This document shows positions 19,879 to 30,980 of a stretch of DNA of 64,000 nucleotides, one piece after another (the first letter of the stretch is position 1; each line of letters starts with the position of its first letter). The DNA is from Phytophthora quininea (Eukaryota; Oomycota; Peronosporomycetes; Peronosporales; Peronosporaceae): NCBI GenBank assembly GCA_011947345.1, contig JAAVTG010000798.1, positions 1 to 64,000 on the forward strand. The letters run 5' to 3'. The position numbers were made by a program, and so were the translations under genes. The notes beneath the pieces were generated by a model. The model made no database searches and was not told where the DNA came from. It saw only the letters and a program-made list of their open reading frames with translations.

Positions 19879-22708
19879 AGTCACTGGAGGACTACGAGTG
19901 TGTTCCATGCATTACTGCGAAGTTTAAGCGCGCAACTTACAAGCGCAACCCGCGTCGTCGCCAGCAGCCTTTGGAGAAGTTGTCTGTGGACTTGTGCAGC
20001 GTCAATCAAGAGACAGCAACGGGCGAGACTATGTTCCTGCTGGTTGTGGACGAGGCCACTCGCTACAAGTGGTGCTACCTGCTGAAGCGGAAGAATGAGG
20101 CTGGCCCCTTAATTGAGCAGCTCATCTTGCGCCTTAACAACCAGTTCGCAAAAGCTGGACACTCCGTGAAGCTTCTCCACTCGGATCAAGGTGGGGAGTT
20201 TCTGAACGGTGATCTCCGTGGCTTCTGTTTAAGGAGTGGCATCGAGGTCAACTATACCAATGACTACTCGCCAGAGGAGAACAGCATCGTGGAGCGTGCA
20301 AATGGCTCGGTGCTACCGAGACTTCGCGCAGTACTTCACGCCACGAACATGACGAATCTACTATGGGGAGAGGCTGTGCTTCACATCGTGGATACTCTAA
20401 ACTTGCTGCCGACGGCACCACTGCATGGGAAGTCGCCGCATGAAAAGCTGTTTGGAACCCCACCGGTGCTGCGTCACCTGCGAACTTGGGGGTACTTGGC
20501 ACATGCTTTTGTGCCTCCGCAGACGCGTGCAACCAAAGCGAAGCTGGACCCGCGGTCACAGCTCTCGCTCTTTCTCAGGTATAGCATAGAAATGACGGGC
20601 TACAAGCTGTTGGATCTGAAAACTGGTGCTATGGTTACTAGACGAAGTGGAAACGTGCAGTTTCACGAGGACTTTACAGCTTCACGAGAGTACGTGCGTC
20701 AACTACTCCTAAACACTTTCCAGCAAGGCGACCACGACCTAGCAAAAGACATTCCTGTAATACCTATCGTGTCCAGCATGGATGCACACGCATCGCATGG
20801 AACTTTGGCGGCGCCAAGTTCAGCAAGAATGTCTGCAGAAGTGCGCGTAACAGAGCTTGGAGATCCAGTGGAGACGACTGCAGTTGCTCCCAGTGCGGGG
20901 TTGAGGCCAGCGATCAAACCACCGGCACAGACAAAGCGGAAGCACAAGAGCAGCACTTGTCTCCTACGTGATGGATTCTCCAGCGATGAGGATGAACCGC
21001 CGAGCACTGTGAAACCTCCAGCGGAGGCGTGCAGCGGCACAAGCTCACGGTGCAAGCGGCAGCGCAAGAAGCCTGCTCACCTACGTGACTACGTGGTTGG
21101 TTCAGTGCTGAACACTGTGGCAGATATTCCAGTTCCCAACACATACAAGCAAGCCAAAGCCAGCGAGCACTGGCTCGAGTGGAAAGCTGCCATGGAAGAC
21201 GAGCTTGCGTCACTGCGTGAGCATGGCACGTGGAAACTTGTAGCACGGGTTAAGGCAAAGCACCAGGTCGTCATTACCAACCGCTGGGTGTTCGCATTGA
21301 AGCGAGACGCGCAAGGAAGAATCCAGCGCTTCAAAGTCCGGCTAGTGATTCACGGGTTCAAGCAGACCTACGGTGTGGACTACGAGGAGACTTTTGCCCC
21401 CGTGATCTGCTTCGAGACCATCCGTGCTGTTATCCTGTACGCCGTCAAGCGTGGGTGGCTTGTCCTACAGTATGACGTCAAGACAGCGTTCTTGTACGGA
21501 CTACTTGAGGAGCTGATCTTCATGGAGCAGCCTGTTGGCTTCGAGGTAGATGGTGGCAACCTCATCTGCCAGCTTGTGAAATCGCTCTACGGCCTCAAGC
21601 AGGCGCCTGCGGTGTGGAACAAGACTCTCCACAGCCACCTTACCAAACTAGGGTTCTCTCGCTTGGACAGCGACTACGGACTCTACGCGATGTACGACGC
21701 AGACGGTGATGTTAAAATGCTGCTCACTGTCTATGTGGACGATCTCTTGCTGATGGGACCACCAGCGCTGTGTGCCAACGTTGCAAACCAGCTAAAGAGC
21801 GTCTTCACCCTCACAAGCATGGGGAGGTCAAATTCCTGCTCGGAATTGAGATCACAATCGACCGTACATACAACAAGATTGTCTACTGCCAGCGTGGACA
21901 TATTGACAAGATCCTAAAAGCCTACGGGATGCAAGACGCGTACGGGTGCTGGACCCCGCAGTCGGCCAGTGAATCAAAGGCCAAGCTCAGGCCGCTTGCT
22001 CCTGGTACTAAGCTGCCATATCGTGAGATCGTTGGGTCCCTCCAGTACCTAGTGTCGGGCTCGCGTCCTGACATAGCACATGCCGTACGCCACCTCGGCA
22101 AATACCTGTCGTGCTTCGAGCTGAAACACTATCGTGAAGCCCAGCGGGTTCTCCGATACCTGAAACAAACACGTGAGCATGTACTGCACATGGATGTCGT
22201 GCAGGGTGACAGTGTGGAGATTACCGTCTACACAGACAGCGACTACGCCAATGATCCTGACGATGCCAAATCTATCTCCGGCTACATTACTTTCCTGGAT
22301 GGAAATGCTGTATCGTACGGGTCCCGCAAGCAGGGTATCAATGCGCAATCGAGTACGGAGGCTGAGTATATTGCTATGAACGAGGGCGTCAAGGACATCT
22401 TGTGGATAGATGGTCTTCTAGAGGAGCTGCGGTGGCCAGCGGCCACTCCACTGCTGCGCGGTGACAATCAAGCAGCTCTGTACCTCACAGCAAAGCCTGG
22501 CAAGCATGCAGCCACGAAACACATCAACAACAAGTTCCATCTTATTCAGTATCTCGTGGAGGACGGCAAGCTGCGGACACTGCATGTGTCCACAGAGGAC
22601 AACACCGCTGACATCATGACTAAGCCCCTGGCTAACGCGAAGTTCTCAAAGTTCTGCAAGAATCTAAAGGTGCTGCCCCGAGTGCTAGATGGAAAACCTG
22701 GAACCTAA
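19836..22708 (+). pseudogene. Copia-2 integrase, reverse transcriptase and RNase H
   Basis: This continues Pol after the shift at 19836. Integrase residues are seen in VDLCSVN, HSDQGGEF and SIVERANGS. The variable linker follows, then reverse transcriptase (RFKVRLVIHGF, FAPV, YDVKTAFLYG, YVDDLLLMG). At 21821-21824 a G-run is one base short, ending the first piece at 21917. The second piece, entered near 21826 (EVKFLLGIEI), holds the end of RT and RNase H (DSDYAND, SSTEAEYIAM, GDNQAAL) and stops at 22708. Two one-base corrections would make Pol continuous with Gag. Confidence 0.88.
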
Positions 22709-22823
22709 GCCATTGTTTTCTCGGATTCATTATCGGCTTACGCTCGTGACGCGTGCACGGGTGGCTACTTCGACTACTGAATGAATCATTGCACATGTTA
22801 CCACCGTGACGTGCGCCACGAGC

Positions 22824-22832
22824 GAGTGGGAG
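22824..22832 (+). other. Polypurine tract of copia-2
   Basis: GAGTGGGAG lies immediately before the 3' LTR start TATGA. It is almost the same as the tract of copia-3. Confidence 0.75.
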
Positions 22833-23126
22833 TATGAGGATCAGTACCGCAGGCTGCAGTCTCAGCGTGCAGCACACGCAGCAGCAGCATCCTCGCAACC
22901 TGTGCATCCAGCGCAATCGCAGGTGAGACGCTGAAGCAGACAGCAAAAATGGGTAGAGGTTAGCAGATTATAATAGAGCAAGGGTCCCAAGGTGGCAAGA
23001 GGGAGCTGCGGCGCACTCACCTCACTTCTCATCCAGCTCCAGCGTGAGCAAGCCTCCGCCACCTTGGTCGTTCCCGTCTGTGGCATTCTGCCCAGCAACT
23101 CAACTCTTCAGCCTAAAAACATCATA
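22833..23126 (+). repeat. 3' LTR of copia-2
   Basis: 294 bp, identical to 17445-17738 by eye, ending TCATA and followed by the duplication ACAAC. Confidence 0.93.
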
Positions 23127-23170
23127 ACAACTTTAATGAAATGGTCCCAAATGTCATGCTTCTTGCCCAT
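23127..23170 (-). pseudogene. hAT transposase, N-terminal piece cut off by copia-2
   Basis: The minus-strand ATG at 23170 starts MGKKHDIWDHFIKVV, the first part of a BED zinc-finger region (conserved W and F). Reading continues in frame into PAQKGVKQ at 17444 when the copia element and one ACAAC are removed. This shows directly that copia-2 landed within the coding exon, 14 codons after the start. Confidence 0.85.
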
Positions 23171-23370
23171 GTCCCTTAGCTGCTGCGGCTTGAGCTCTAT
23201 TTGGCTTGTTTGGAAGTGTGCCATACGTTTGAAAAGTCGTTAGGGAAACTTCAACGTGAAAGATTCGCGGTTGCGTCAACAAGTTACCCGGGTAACCCGG
23301 GTAGTTACCCACGGGTAGACAATTTACCCGGTAAAAATTTATCGTTTGGTAATTACCCGGAACAACACTA

Positions 23371-23378
23371 GTCGCAAT
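23371..23378. repeat. 8-bp target duplication of hAT-1, right copy
   Basis: GTCGCAAT, identical to 14230-14237. Confidence 0.9.
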
Positions 23379-24440
23379 TCCGGAAGTCAAGAAAGACCGC
23401 GGTATCAGCGAATAGTCAAGGATCGGCGAGTACCACATCATCAAGGTCAAGAGTTTTGTGACGCTCAGAAGTTGTGCGACAGAAAGAAGCCGCTCTGGTG
23501 GTCACTGAGCGTTTTTACCAGTGGGAAGCCGTGTAAAAGTATATTGCTCATGATCGCAGTATCTGTGTTGGAATCGTATCACCAGTGGTGATTCATCAAA
23601 TATTCTGTACAAACAGAGCTTCGGTACACTACTGGCAACACGATTAAAATCATCGCCCGAGATTTCGCTAGATCTGCCGGCAATAGCACATTCAAAGCCG
23701 AACGTGTTAATGGTGGCTATACCATCGGGGGAATCTCGCCTCGTCGGTAGCAGAGCCATTGGACAAGCTTGAGGATGATACTCATTCACGAGAAAGTGTA
23801 AGCTTGTTCCTTTATGAAAAACTTGCACAGCTCGGATGTACTTGAGGGGATATTCTGTTTTTCATCGCAGCGACTAAGTACCGTCCGTCTATAGCGTCAA
23901 AATCCCAGCAAAAGTCAAATAGTAAGGTTATCACTTCGTATTGAGCCGTGTCTGCTTTTGTCGGCACGTATATCACGAACCCATGCTGACGGGGTTCACA
24001 ATATCTGCTAGCATTTTGCTCCCTCACGTCGACAAAGCATCCATATGATCACCGATTTCTTCAAGCTGAAGGTTGTGTGTGTGTGTGTGGGGGCATCAAT
24101 AGGCGCTGTGATCGTAACGAATAGGTGCTCTCGAAAAGAACCTTAATCCTTGTCCCGATTTGGCAGTAGTGGTGTACAGGGAGATACCAGTACTGGTATT
24201 AGGAGTTCTCTCAACAACGGCTAGCAGAGAGTCTACAGCGTTGTGGGGAGACAATCGTTTCAAAGACCTCAGTAAGCACATTAGTTGACAGTGGATAAAG
24301 TATGCTAACTGATACTATGAAGAATTAGACATGTAAGATTGGAAATCAATCGGGTTAAATCTCGCCTACGTCGTTGCTTTTACGAAATACACACTCACCT
24401 GCTCGTCAGCACGTTCGCATCGAAACCACGAGTGCATCCA
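23379..24440. other. Intergenic sequence with a short GT microsatellite
   Basis: No convincing gene. A GT repeat with a G tract lies at 24073-24092. The longest minus-strand frame (23502-23828) has no motif that I recognise. Confidence 0.45.
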
Positions 24441-25163
24441 AAATTGTAGTGGGGAAATATCGCCTTCTTAAACTCCTCAATCGAGTTGTACTGGCGTCCC
24501 CCGTGCACATATGCTGCGTCATAATCCTTTAGATATTCTCAATCGGGTCGAGGACCGGTGACAGCGCCGGTCAATCATAAAGACGAATTGCTTGGTCTTC
24601 CAGCATTGATATCCTCGACTTGTGGCATGACGCTGAAAATTTGGTCTCTTTGTGTCGATGAACGGTTGAAAATGCGTTGTTAGCGTTCAGATGTACTTGG
24701 TGGAGTATTGATTGCCAGTTAGAATCTCCAATGAGGTTTTCTTTCCTCCAGCAAAACCTCCCCACACCACCACCTGTGTGGCGACGCATGTTAACGTACC
24801 CTAGGCGTCTAGAATTCACTCACAGGAGTCTCATGGCGTCAGGATCATCGCGGTTCCAGTTATCATCATCAAGATAGACGATATGGTATCAGTCGGGGTG
24901 TTTTATGAGCGTAATGTCGGCAGCCTCCTTTACACGTGGCGTTTCGCTAGGGTCGGACCGGACCGGATCTTCTTGTACCTGAGCCAATTGACGCTGTTCA
25001 GCAAGGCGACCTTATGACATGTCCCAAGAGACCAGGTGAGATCCTCGGCGATGGTACTCAGGGACACACCCGATGCCGAAAGTGACTTGATCACCTGTCG
25101 CTCTTTGTCCACCAGTAACTTGCCTCTCGTCATTCCGTTAGATTCGACAGCAAAGCACGCCAT
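24440..25163 (-). pseudogene. Decayed Tc1/mariner-type transposase
   Basis: At 24930-25163 the minus strand encodes a helix-turn-helix N-terminus (RGKLLVDKERQVIKSL, SLSTIAEDL) of Tc1/mariner type. Further on it shows WPALSPVLDPIENI-like sequence (24540-24590), the position of the last catalytic acid, and GGRQYNSIEEFKKAI (24465-24510), a typical C-terminal stretch. Frames change and stops occur throughout, and the middle is hard to follow. It is a dead copy; I did not identify terminal repeats. Confidence 0.6.
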
Positions 25164-25169
25164 TCACCA

Positions 25170-27580
25170 GTGCGCGGTGTTGGCACACGCGAAATTACAA
25201 CGCTGATTGAATGGCGGGTGACACTGAACACCTAATAAGCTATATTTATTGCACATTCATCAAGCCCCGGGCGTCGCCGCTCTCAGATTAACCATCAGTG
25301 GGTGATCCGTCGATGTTGTAGCAAATTTTTTTGATGGATGGGGTTCTGCGAGCATAATCCACGGGGAATTAATTATCAGCGAGCTATTCAAAGTTGCCCC
25401 TTTGTGTTCACAGTCGCCAAAAAGAAGAAATGCAATTACCTCCCAATATTTACTCCCAACGCACCTGATCTCTCAATACGTGTGGGACGGCGCGGTATGT
25501 CTGCGTGCCTTCGACACATAAGCTGTTGGCCGAGCTCTGTGAAGCGTTCTATCCTACATGACCGATGTGTCACTGACTTACTTTACGATCACCTTCTTCT
25601 TATCTGAATAGATGACCTACCACTCCATGCCAGTGGCATTTACACTTATCCCGACAACCTTGCTGAGTTTTTTCTCTCCTGAACCAGTTTGGCCTGAAGC
25701 TCAGCGTAAAGAAGATCAGCTTATCCTTTTTGTGTGGACAATGAGGGCTCCAACATATCCACTCCAGATGATGTGGACCAAAATTCGTTGACCTCATCTG
25801 TGGTGCGTCGCTGACAGCGAACCGTTCCGTCAGCAAGAAGGTATCGCTTATTTCATTGGACTGTAACACCCCGATTTCAAATGTACTCGCTGTCTACTGC
25901 AATGTGCTGCAATACCGTTTGTTCCAGTTGTAGTGGGCCTTCGTGTCATCTATGTTGGGCGACACGTGTCTCTGGGTAGCGTCCCGTACGTCTGAGCCCG
26001 AACCTGAACTCATGGTAGCCCGTGCCAAATAAACAGCGGCGTCCCACGTGATACTGTCATTTTTATCTGGACTGCATATATCATTTTGGAATGAGGCTAA
26101 TCGGAGTCCTTCTTTTCCCGTGAAAACCTTCTGCTAGCCTTGCCCCTAGATGAACGCACGCCTTCTAACAAAGAACTGCATCAATCAATCGTTCCTTATA
26201 CTCGCGCCGCAGCTTTCGCCCCTGCACTAGTGCTAGACGCCAATTCCCGAGCGCAAAATGGTAAAAGTAAATGAACAGCGGATGGTGATGAAGTGGGATA
26301 TAGCTTGGGGTTGGGCCTACCTGTGTAACGCGGGGTCTGTTCATGTAGTAGATAATCTTGGCACTGTTCTCGTCAATAAATTTGTCATGTTTATCGGGAA
26401 CTGCCTGGAAATATTTGAAGCTTGCCACAGGGCAACGATAGAATGGCTGCGGAGTTACCAGCCATTCAAAATATTCGTCCAGCGACTGTTCGACACTATC
26501 AGTTGACGAGTTGTAGCTCTACTGTCGCCACCCCATGCCAACCAAGTTTCTAAGTCTTTGTCAGGCACCGTCTACATAGTTATTTCGCCCAGATTGGCCA
26601 GGCGTGAGGTTTCATGGATACGTATCTCCTTAAGCTTACGCGGAATTCCGGGATTACTTCCCCTATCTGCTGCTCTTGAAAGTTCACCACAATTCTGGCA
26701 ACTCCAGCGAGACATGTAGTACCAAAGCATCTTCGATAAAAACGATCACCGGATTGACAAAGCAAACATATAACTCCGTTACGTTTGTTCTTCGTCCAGA
26801 GTACGTACAACATTTTGTCGAAATTCATGGACCACCGCGAAGGCCACCGTTTACTATTGTACCACTTTATTTTTATTGACGAGCACAGCAACCCGGACCG
26901 ATACATAGCGATGAGGAATTTGGGTAAATGTCACGACTGTTGACTGCACCGTTGTGCAACCAACAATCTGTGAGCAACTTCAACCGCAAACATACGTGCA
27001 CGGGGGTGGGAATCGTCTGTGGCGCAAAAATGCCAAATACTCACATTTGTAAGATCCTGTGCGATGGAACAGGTAAGGTAATATTTGTCTAGCATCAGCA
27101 CAGATGTCGAACAGCTCATTGAAATATGGAAAGGCTAGCGGTACCGCACTTGCAAGTACTATATTATTCCCTCAAACACGTTATCCACTGACATAGACCA
27201 TTGAGGAGCAAATGACGATACTTCCGAGTCCATTTCAAGTGCCCAACCAAGTCATTATCAATTCTTTACAGACATTGTGACTAAAATTATAAATCAAAAT
27301 GTATTTGGTCAAACTGTCCACATTTACAAATGCTAGGTTTACACATACCTGCGGCATCTACCCATATTTTACATTTTTGAATCGTTTTTATAGACCGGTG
27401 GCGGACATGGCCAGAAGTTTTGACCGGAAAGTATTTTTGGCAGGAGCGACTTCACTCCCAAGATATCCTGCATCGAAGACGAGAGTTGTCTACGCTAGGT
27501 CTAAACGTGTCTTCCTGTGCGCATGAACGCACAGGATTTAATAACAAAAGCAATTCCGTCGTGAACCAGTAAAGGAAGAT
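25170..27580. other. Gene-poor region without recognised features
   Basis: Mixed, mostly AT-rich sequence. Two minus-strand frames, 26165-26428 and 26580-26906, read like protein fragments (AVPDKHDKFIDENSAKI; CLLCQSGDRFYRRCFGTTC) and may be parts of one decayed transposase, but I cannot place them in a family. Confidence 0.4.
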
Positions 27581-27581
27581 C

Positions 27582-27740
27582 ATGGCTCGCCAATCGTGCG
27601 AACCGAAGAAGAATGCGGACAACCGAGTGGTGCGCAAGGCCACATCAAGGTCAGGTGCGCGCAACCCCAGCCTCGAATGTCCAATCAATTTCTGAGAGCC
27701 CGTCAGAGTCGGCGGATGAGCCGATGCCGCAGCGAACGAC
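27582..27740 (+). pseudogene. Older MULE transposase, N-terminal piece left of insertion
   Basis: An ATG at 27582 begins MARQSCEPKKNADNRVV. After a probable frame shift near 27680 the sequence reads SISESPSESADEPMPQRTT up to 27740. The last codons overlap the 8-bp duplication of the younger MULE, and the frame continues at 30973 as RTTRVKKKIICKRA. So this is the start of a gene cut in two by the 27741-30972 element. Confidence 0.6.
27733..27740. repeat. Target duplication of MULE-1, left copy
   Basis: CGAACGAC, repeated exactly at 30973-30980. Mutator-like elements usually make 9-bp duplications; here eight bases match and the ninth does not. Confidence 0.8.
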
Positions 27741-27811
27741 GGGAAAAACTATGGAGATCGAGGTGTGAAAGACGGCCCGAACCAAATTTGGTCAGACCAG
27801 ATAGGACTAAA
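27741..27811 (+). repeat. Left terminal inverted repeat of MULE-1
   Basis: Begins GGGAAAAACTATGG and ends AGGACTAAA. It matches the complement of 30888-30972 except for scattered changes and a 15-base extra segment in the right copy. Confidence 0.85.
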
Positions 27812-27916
27812 AATATTATCGGAATTTTAGACTAAAATTCAGCTTAAAATACTCGGAAAAATGAGGCATATAATCATGGTGAAGTCGAAATAGTCTGGGA
27901 AGTTGCAGCGCTTGAT

Positions 27917-29840
27917 TTGCCTGGCCTCAATCTTCAAAACGGAGACTCCAACAACAACATCGTCTTCTTCTCGGTTGCGATACGTCCCCTACCAGAACAA
28001 GAATTTCCGTCCTTTGCTCAGGCTGAGGCAGCACTGCACGCGTGGAATCGGAAGCTGATAATCGACGTACCAAAAGGCCATCACAAGAAAAACAAGGCAC
28101 AGGAAATTCGACAGCGCGATTACAAGTGCGACAAGTACGGCCGCACGCAGAACAATCGTGGACTTCAGGACGAGGATCGCGTTCGTACGCAACGCGGCAC
28201 CAGCAAAATCGGCTGCACTATGAAGGTTCCGTTGGAAGCGGTTGATGCTAAAACCTGTGCCGGTCCTTGGAAGGTGGTCATTTGAATGGGTCGCTGTATC
28301 ACAACCATCCCCCATCCGAAGACGCAAGCATTCATCCAGGGCACCGACGTCGCGACATGAGCGTGCAACATCGGGAGTTGTATCTATCTCGGATTTAATT
28401 GCCTCTGAAAGCGCGATTGGTGTTTCTCCCGAAATCGTCGTGGCCACGCTGCGTCAAGCGGATCCTCACACCGCGATTACGACCAAGGATATTTCTAATC
28501 GCAAAGACGCTGACCGGCGTGAGCAATTGGCGAGCGACACACCGACCGAACTTCTGCTGAAACAGCTGGAAGAACACAATTTGTTTTACGAGTATGAAGT
28601 GAATCCTGAAACTTCGCGACTACGCTACTTGTTTTGGTCACATCCGGATATTCGCCAATTTTACTGCTGGCACTCCAACGTCTTGATTATGGATTGCACC
28701 TACTAGACCAATGAGTATGACCTTCCGTTGTTGAACATGATCGTCATGACGAACATGAACACTGTACTTCCAATAGCTCAGTGCTGGCTACCAGGTGAGA
28801 AAGAGGAAGATTTCGTGTGGGCTCTCCAGCAGCTTCAGAACTTGATGTCGACATACAATATCGCGTGGCCATCCGTTATTCTCACAGATCGAGATCTGGC
28901 TTGTATGAACGCCCTCGATCGTTTGTTTCCCGACGTCCCGTCCATGGTGTGTCGTTGGCACACGAATCGAAACGTGCTTGCGCAGACGAGAACTGTACTG
29001 GGTCAAGTCCTCGTGGAGAACCCAGCTCTGGGTCAGGACAAGTACAAAAACTCGGTTGAAACAGACGAATTCATGGTGCTCTACTATGCAGCAGCTGACG
29101 CCGAATCCGAACTCGAGTTCGAGTCCTGTTGTACGGCAATCAGGTCATACAACGTGGAACTAGCCGACTATCTCGATCTGCAGTGGTGGATGTACAAGAT
29201 CAAGTTAGCGCGGTGCTGGACATCGCAGTATCTTCATTTCGGGTACCGTGATATGACCCCAGTGGAAGGCACGCATTCCAAGTGCAAGCGTTGGCTGGTT
29301 TCTTGCAAGGGTGATTTGTTAACAGCTTTTAAGAAGCTTCTGCCGTGGTGGCAGACTTGTGTGAAAAACGTGAGCCTTGCCGTGGAAAAGGACGTTAGCA
29401 GTATTTCTCACAGGCTTCAGGATGACCGGCATTCAGCTGTTGTTCTGTTTGTAAGCCGACACGCCTTAGACGAGACCGCGGAGCTATGGGCTAAAGCTCA
29501 CAACATCGTACGGAACCAGGAACAAGTCGAAGCCTGCACTGGAAGGTTTAGACAAGCAAATGGAAGGCCCTGTGTCCACGATATCATGGGAATCATTAGG
29601 TCGGAGGGACAACTGAAGCTCCGAGTTCAAGATTATCATCGACATTGGCTAACAAGGCGCGGTCACAACGAAGACGTCGGAGCGCGAGTCCTGGAGCCTG
29701 CGCCTCGGAGAATAGTAAAAGCACACAAACGACAGAAAACGCACAAGAACAACCATGGAGGTTCAGGATTTGCGAGAATGCCGACATTCAGCGAGCGAGT
29801 CGACAGCTCCAAGTCCGACACCGCCGCAATCTTTTCTTAA
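27917..29840 (+). pseudogene. MULE-1 transposase (FAR1/MULE type, frameshifted)
   Basis: The N-terminal part has a zinc-finger arrangement of WRKY/FLYWCH type: DYKCDKYG, IGCTMK and then YHNHPPSED (28125-28330), spread over three frames. The MULE catalytic domain follows: LIMDCTY, LPLLNMIVMT, ILTDRDLACMNAL and VCRWHTNRNV. The C-terminal SWIM-type finger is C...RQANGRPCVH at about 29536-29585. There are two frame shifts (near 28270 and 28390), and TAG at 28704-28706 interrupts the frame where the family has a codon after DCTY. The start codon is not clear; the first good in-frame ATG in the open part is late, so an upstream start or exon may be missing. Confidence 0.8.
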
Positions 29841-30186
29841 GCTCCTTCGTGGCTCCAATAATGTGCACAATAGCAGCGAACCGGCAACTGAACACGGCCG
29901 AAATCTGTCCATGAACAACATACTGAACCATACCACGGGCGAATACGAGGAAACTCAACACGATAACGGTGACGAACAAGTTCAGGACGACGATCTGCCC
30001 TATCTGCCCGACGGGTTACCTCCGCGGGGTTGGGGAAACGCAGGCACAAGGCCTTTTAGGCGACGGAAGGGTGAATCGTCACCTCGACTAAAAGCCCTAG
30101 ACGACAAAGAAAACCCAATTGAACAGATACATAACTTTTTCATCAATATAAATTCATGTTACAATGGCAAACCTGCCTTCCTTTAG
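29755..30186 (+). other. Possible out-of-frame tail of MULE-1 transposase
   Basis: An open frame overlapping the end of the transposase, rich in Ser, Pro and acidic residues, with PYLPDGLPPRGWG and a basic stretch. It may be the real C-terminus reached by one more frame shift near 29760, because the SWIM-containing frame ends with no obvious domain. I cannot prove it is translated. Confidence 0.35.
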
Positions 30187-30429
30187 TGCAAGTTCGTCTT
30201 AAATAAATAAAACAGTAAGACGGGTTTTGGTTAATTAAGACAGGTTTGCGTGCATTAAGATCGACTTTTGAGCAATTAAGAGACATTTGTGTAAAAATAA
30301 GACGGAATTTCGGATTGTGTAAGATCAGTTTTGGTGCGGGTCGTAACTCTGTAAAACCATAAAAGTAACCTTCAAAAATTGACAGTAGAATAAAAATAAC
30401 AGTTACTGAAACTCAACAATGAATTGTAT
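30187..30429. other. AT-rich spacer between convergent MULE-1 genes
   Basis: Repeated AAGACGG-like and TTAAGA-like words, no coding potential. It probably holds the 3' ends of both transcripts. Confidence 0.4.
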
Positions 30430-30818
30430 TTATTGCAGAGCCTTAAGACGAGCCTCTAGTTGCGATAGGTTACTCGCAGGAACAGGAGAAGCATCCTTTA
30501 GCGATTCCAAACGAGTCTGCAAACTCGAGTCGATGGAGGTGTCGGTGCCAGGGATCTTCGATAGTAGCGTGTCCAAAATGCTTGACAGGGAGTGCTTTCT
30601 TAAAGAAATACCCATCTTTTGCGCAAGTAATACGCTTTGTTCTGCACCTTTCTTGTGTTCTTGCGCTGTACCTCTCGCTTCTTTTGCGCGCTCTTGGAAC
30701 ACCCGTTTTTCTTCTTCAGGTGCCTTCTTTTAGAATACACCGTCGCCAACACCTTCTTACACTTCGAGCAGCGCCGATCAACGATGGCGCTGCCTTTCGG
30801 CTTCGCCTTCGGCGGCAT
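30430..30818 (-). pseudogene. Second gene of MULE-1: small zinc-finger/coiled-coil protein
   Basis: The minus-strand ATG at 30818 starts MPPKAKPKGSAIVDRRC, with CSKCKKVLATVYSKRRHLKKK, a CX2C...H pattern like a small zinc finger. At an A-run near 30716 the frame seems to slip by one. The next frame continues with a Lys/Glu-rich helix (FQERAKEARGTAQEHKKG) and a leucine-patterned C-terminus ending at 30430, in all about 129 codons. It sits tail to tail with the transposase, as mudrB does with mudrA in maize MuDR, but I see no sequence relation to mudrB. It may bind DNA or assist transposition. Confidence 0.5.
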
Positions 30819-30887
30819 TTAGGAAACTGAACTAATTTGAAAGACGACAGAACGACACACATACGAGCAGACAACTGCATTTGTGCC

Positions 30888-30972
30888 TTTAGTCCTATCT
30901 GGTCTGACCAAATTCGGTTCGGACCGTCTTTCACACCTCAATCTCCGTAACCTCGATCTCCATAGTTTTCTC
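30888..30972 (-). repeat. Right terminal inverted repeat of MULE-1
   Basis: Complement of the left repeat. It has an internal GAGATCGAGGTTACGGAGAT partial duplication that makes it longer than the left copy. Confidence 0.85.
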
Positions 30973-30980
30973 CGAACGAC
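30973..30980. repeat. Target duplication of MULE-1, right copy
   Basis: CGAACGAC, identical to 27733-27740. Confidence 0.8.

Larger units (their letters stand above)
17445..23126 (+). mobile_element. Ty1/copia retrotransposon copia-2, inserted in hAT-1
   Basis: A 5,682-bp plus-strand element with identical 294-bp LTRs, an exact 5-bp duplication, an adjacent primer-binding site and a polypurine tract before the 3' LTR. The order Gag-protease-integrase-RT-RNase H marks it as copia. Identical LTRs mean a recent insertion, later than hAT-1. It is a different family from the array: LTRs and proteins do not match at DNA level. Confidence 0.95.
14238..23370 (-). mobile_element. hAT-family DNA transposon (hAT-1), split by a copia element
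   Basis: Ends are TAGTGTTG at 14238 and its complement CAACACTA at 23363-23370, flanked by the exact 8-bp duplication GTCGCAAT. Both ends carry clusters of the subterminal motif TTACCC/GGGTAA (14250-14335 and 23285-23362), probably transposase-binding sites. The transposase gene is on the minus strand and begins near the right end. A copia element occupies 17445-23126, so hAT-1 itself is about 3.4 kb. Between the transposase stop (15514) and the left end lie 1.3 kb of GC-rich sequence unrelated to transposase. Confidence 0.9.
27741..30972 (+). mobile_element. Mutator-like element MULE-1, inserted in an older MULE gene
   Basis: A 3.2-kb element bounded by inverted repeats of 70-85 bp (27741-27811 and 30888-30972) and by an 8-bp target duplication. 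It holds a transposase gene on the plus strand and a small gene on the minus strand at the other end, transcribed towards each other. The insertion site is in the coding sequence of another MULE. Confidence 0.88.
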
